From: Ricinus communis
Taxonomy: Eukaryota; Streptophyta; Magnoliopsida; Malpighiales; Euphorbiaceae
DNA: 64,000 nt
Direction: 5' to 3'
NCBI RefSeq assembly: GCF_019578655.1
Contig: NC_063260.1
Location: 24,266,888 to 24,330,887 of the forward strand
Shown: one piece after another, positions 61,201-64,000 of the stretch
How the letters are laid out: the number at the start of each line of letters is the position of its first letter
How positions within the stretch are numbered: the stretch's first letter is position 1
Position numbers and translations under genes: made by a program
The notes under the pieces: model-generated
The model's input: only the letters and a program-made list of their open reading frames with translations
What the model was told of the DNA's origin: nothing
Database searches by the model: none

Positions 61201-61949
61201 CTAGTAGTTGACTTGTCTTTTTCTTTTTCATGACCCTCTCTTCACCTTAACATGAGAAAAATTCAACTAATTAACTTTTCTTGCACTAGAGATCATGACT
61301 TCCTCCTTTATGTTTTCTTTTTTCTTTTTTCTTTTCCGGTTTTTGCTTTATAATTTCTAAAAATAAAATTTCCAAACACTAAACCAATAAATGATTGATA
61401 TATTTATTAGTTTTAAATAATAGAGTATGTGTTGATCATTCACTATCAAAATGTAAAATATTTATATGCATGTCTCATACTTCTATTTATTATGGTGTAT
61501 CCATCATGTCTAAATAAAAATTTCACTCATATTCTTAATCCTGGTTTTTTCTTTCAAAAAAAATCAAATAATAACGAACACCTTTTTTCTCTAAAAAAAT
61601 TATTTTCTCATAGACATATTTGTGAGAATATAGCTAAATGAATTCTTTAATTATTTTTATTTAAAAGTGATTGAATTAGTTATACATTCTACACTCTCAA
61701 TTGATAGATCAAATGTTTATTTTTGTTTCATGGTGTATGTAATAGTCGGTATAGATTTATTTATATAGCATTATTTTATTTTTTGGAAACTTCTTATTTA
61801 TATAAATTACAGTAAATAAGAGAGTGAATGAGAGTTGACACTTTAGTTATTGAGAAATTAACTCATATTTTTATCATTTAAAACTAATAAAAATATGTCA
61901 ATAAATTATGAATTTAGTATATAAACAGAGACATAGATGGATTTTAGAT
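58271..61949. other. intergenic, kinesin promoter side
   Basis: About 3.7 kb of AT-rich sequence. The 200-400 bases next to 58270 should contain the kinesin 5' UTR and promoter. I recognise no gene, RNA or complete mobile element. Confidence 0.55.
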
Positions 61950-62337
61950 AATAATTTCCCATTTTATATACAGTGAAGCTGCCCGGCCGTCGCTTAGCTT
62001 TGCAATCGACAAAGGAGAGAGGGATTAAAAGTGTCGTGTTTTGTGGAGATGCAAAGGCGGTTCTTGACAGCTTAAATGGCTCAGTAAATCTTTCATGCAA
62101 AGGAGGATTCTACTTTGATGTCCAAAAGATGCTTGATGGCAGTTTCTTTTGTTTTTTTGTTGGTAAAAATACAAACTAGGAGGCTCATGCACTGGCCAAG
62201 AATGCCCTCACTTACGGATCTTTTAACTCGAATTTCACAACCCAAGTGATGTGGTAGCAGAACTCTTTTGGCTTCTAAATCCTTTTGATTGAATGGAATG
62301 AAGCTTCTATCTTTGGAAAAAAGAAAAAAATAATTTC
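61950..62337 (+). mobile_element. 5'-truncated non-LTR element relic with RNase H (RVT_3) domain
   Basis: Plus-strand residues SLSFAIDKGERGIKSVVF, then GDAKAVLDSLNGS, then (after a stop) EAHALAKNALTYGSF match the plant RVT_3-type RNase H found at the 3' end of LINEs. An A-rich tail follows at 62317-62330. The nine bases AATAATTTC occur at 61950-61958 and 62329-62337 and may be the target-site duplication, giving an insert of about 370 bases. The A-rich context makes the exact boundaries uncertain. The copy has stops and is dead. A domesticated RNase H gene fragment is the alternative. Confidence 0.65.
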
Positions 62338-63200
62338 AAGCTCAAGACAGTTTTATCCAAAAATTTGAAATTTCACTTCAAACAAAAGCATAAACATCAA
62401 CAGGTCCAACCTGAAGATATAGCAAAAACTTAGTCTATCACCATAATAGAAAGCAAAGCCCTTTTAGCTTTGGAAAATAATTTCCTATTTCATGTAGTAC
62501 AACTGTATAACTATATTGCAGAAAATGCCATGTGAGTGATAATGGTTCGGGGACCATGAAATGGTCCAAGAAGACGACCAAAGCCATGGTCCATAAGTAA
62601 AAATATGATTATTTGCCCCAAAGTCAAATAAAAGCTTATCTTTAAATTTCTAAAGTGGAAGAGGCCTAAAAGGAAGTAAACATGGGGAAATGCTTAACTT
62701 GATAGAGAATTTGTATCACGCTACTGTGGATGAATGACAAGCAAAGTCATTCTTTGCACACAGAAAGAAATAGGGTATATTGGTCTGCTCCACCATGGCA
62801 GGCCTTACGGGGCGGCTTTGTCTATCCCCGCAGGCCTTATGGGTAGCTTTTAGTTTGCTTCCCCAGTTCACTTTCTCATTATTAAGACCTCTCATTTTTC
62901 TTTCCAGAGTTTGTGGTCCTTAAATTGCCTTAAAAATAATCACTTTCAATAGGTATAGTAGAATTATGTTAAGGCTAGAACTCCTCCTGTTAAGGCTTTT
63001 TCTTTTTTCTTTTAGCATATATACTGTTAAGGCTAAGATTGAAGAATTACAAGTTTTATGTCAGTACTTTTAAAATATTACATATTCTTTAATTTTTACT
63101 TTCAGCTATTTTAGTAAATTCTGAATTTTTTTAAAAGACTGATTCATAAAATACATGTTTTAGATAATTATATTATTTTGACAATTTTTTTTAAGGATGT
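62338..63200. other. intergenic with short repeated motifs
   Basis: No gene. CAGGCCTTA occurs at about 62800 and 62832, and GTTAAGGC at 62968, 62989 and about 63027; the first two of the latter are spaced exactly 21 bases, as in the TNL flanks. Confidence 0.5.
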
Positions 63201-63225
63201 ACGTAGCTTCTTCTTTATGTCGCAT

Positions 63226-63520
63226 TTATCTATTTTTTATATAGAATTTATAACTTATGTCGCATTTATCTGTTGTGGCCTTGAACATATCACAAATGGC
63301 TTTTGCATCTATTTCAAAATTAGCATTGCTCCAGCCTTCATCAACAGCTATTTTCATAGGCTCGGAAGATGGCAATTCCTTCCTCTCCGTTGCAAAATTT
63401 GCTGCGATATTGACTCTATCATTTGGGATTCTCTGTTTTTGCAAATTATGCCTTCCTTGTGCTCTGGACGAACATCATGTCAAAGTTCACTTTTATCCAT
63501 CCAAGTTGAGGGCATGAACA
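63226..63520 (-). pseudogene. second RNase H (RVT_3) relic, opposite strand
   Basis: On the minus strand, GWIKVNFD (near 63480-63510) and then, after frame breaks, IAVDEGWSNANFEIDAKAI at about 63290-63350 match the start and the middle of an RVT_3 RNase H domain. It lacks the C-terminal AHxLA part. The copia LTR at 63542 begins just upstream of it, so the insertion may have removed the rest of the gene or element. Confidence 0.6.
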
Positions 63521-63541
63521 ACAGGCATGTACGTATGGAAT

Positions 63542-63870
63542 TGTTGAAGACAGTAGACTAAAGAAAGCAGAAAAGATAGCCTCAGACGCTGCACAGGCAG
63601 AAAAGCCTGTGCAGGGCTACTCGTCACAGGCTACTGTGCAGGGCTACTCATCACATGTTACAGGAAAAGGGAGCAACTATTCCTGTGACAAGGAGTGGTC
63701 ACTTCGATCTTTCCTAAACAGAAAGGGACATTGGACAGAGTTTACAAGGCAACCAGTATAGATTAGGCTACCGTTGTACATCTTGTATATATACTAAATC
63801 ATCAAACATTGTAATCTTAGAATTCTAGAACAATAAAAACTACTTCATCACAGATTACTTCATTTTAACA
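63542..63870 (+). repeat. 5' LTR of a third copia element
   Basis: Starts TGTT and ends AACA (perfect terminal inverted repeat), 329 bases, directly followed by the primer site. Contains a TATA run at 63786-63793, AATAAA at 63832-63837, an 8-bp stem hairpin at 63591-63612 and two tandem 27-base units from 63608 and 63635. The partner LTR is beyond the window. Confidence 0.9.
63591..63612. repeat. perfect hairpin in the LTR
   Basis: GCACAGGC and GCCTGTGC separated by six bases. The right arm overlaps the start of the first tandem unit. Confidence 0.8.
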
Positions 63871-64000
63871 TGGTATCAGAGCAGGTTTTAAACCTGTGAA
63901 GAATCAATCAAAGCAAACAAAAACCAACCCTATTTCTGCTCAGAACTAAAAGTTCATCATGTCCCAAAACGACAACAAACTAACCAGTGTAATTTTGAAA
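63871..64000 (+). mobile_element. copia primer site and gag start, cut by window edge
   Basis: TGGTATCAGAGC at 63871-63882, an untranslated leader, then an ATG at 63959 opening MSQNDNKLTSVILK to the last base of the window. A gag beginning this way is typical of plant copia (UBN2 gag usually continues into a W-xx-W motif). Whether the rest is intact cannot be seen. Confidence 0.85.

Noticed and set aside
61429..61641. Plus-strand 70-codon frame
   Set aside because: AT-driven composition, no conserved motif and no suitable context.
1..64000. CRISPR arrays, operons, bacterial-type promoters or terminators
   Set aside because: The window is plant nuclear DNA with spliced genes; no regularly spaced direct repeats of CRISPR type were seen.

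Overview
The window is nuclear DNA from a eudicot plant. It is AT-rich, its genes have GT-AG introns, and it carries two TIR-NBS-LRR (TNL) resistance genes, a class absent from grasses. It also carries Ty1/copia elements primed by initiator tRNA-Met and an endogenous plant pararetrovirus. I cannot name the species from sequence alone.

Layout. 1-3.77 kb: the 5' part (minus strand) of a decayed Ty1/copia element that runs off the left edge. 6.1-10.4 kb (+): TNL-1, whose reading frame ends at a premature stop; its C-terminal exon survives only as a relic. 11.0-15.9 kb (-): a complete but mutated copia element with both LTRs and a 5-bp target duplication. 16.6-27.6 kb: a long solo LTR split by a roughly 7.4-kb endogenous caulimovirid (petuvirus-like, minus strand) and a scrambled block of the same virus. 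27.9-32.4 kb (-): TNL-2, intact, five exons, 1137 residues. 32.4-43.6 kb: AT-rich DNA with no supported gene. 44.4-45.3 kb (+): an intronless AT-hook (AHL) gene with a long leader holding two small upstream ORFs. 50.2-58.2 kb (-): a complete 19-exon armadillo-repeat kinesin. 61.9-63.5 kb: two relics of retroelement RNase H domains. 63.54 kb to the end (+): the 5' LTR, primer site and first gag codons of another copia element.

The two TNL genes are convergent paralogues with the same exon phases, so the left half is a small inverted resistance-gene pair. The space between them has been filled in layers by an LTR retrotransposon, a copia element and a DNA-virus integration. TNL-2 keeps every domain, including the C-terminal C-JID domain. 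TNL-1 keeps the TIR and NB-ARC domains but has lost the C-JID through one stop codon and one frameshift. The AHL and kinesin genes on the right are ordinary single-copy-looking developmental and cytoskeletal genes and have no evident functional link to the resistance pair.

All exon boundaries were found by eye from splice dinucleotides, frame continuity and protein-family conservation. No alignment or database search was run.
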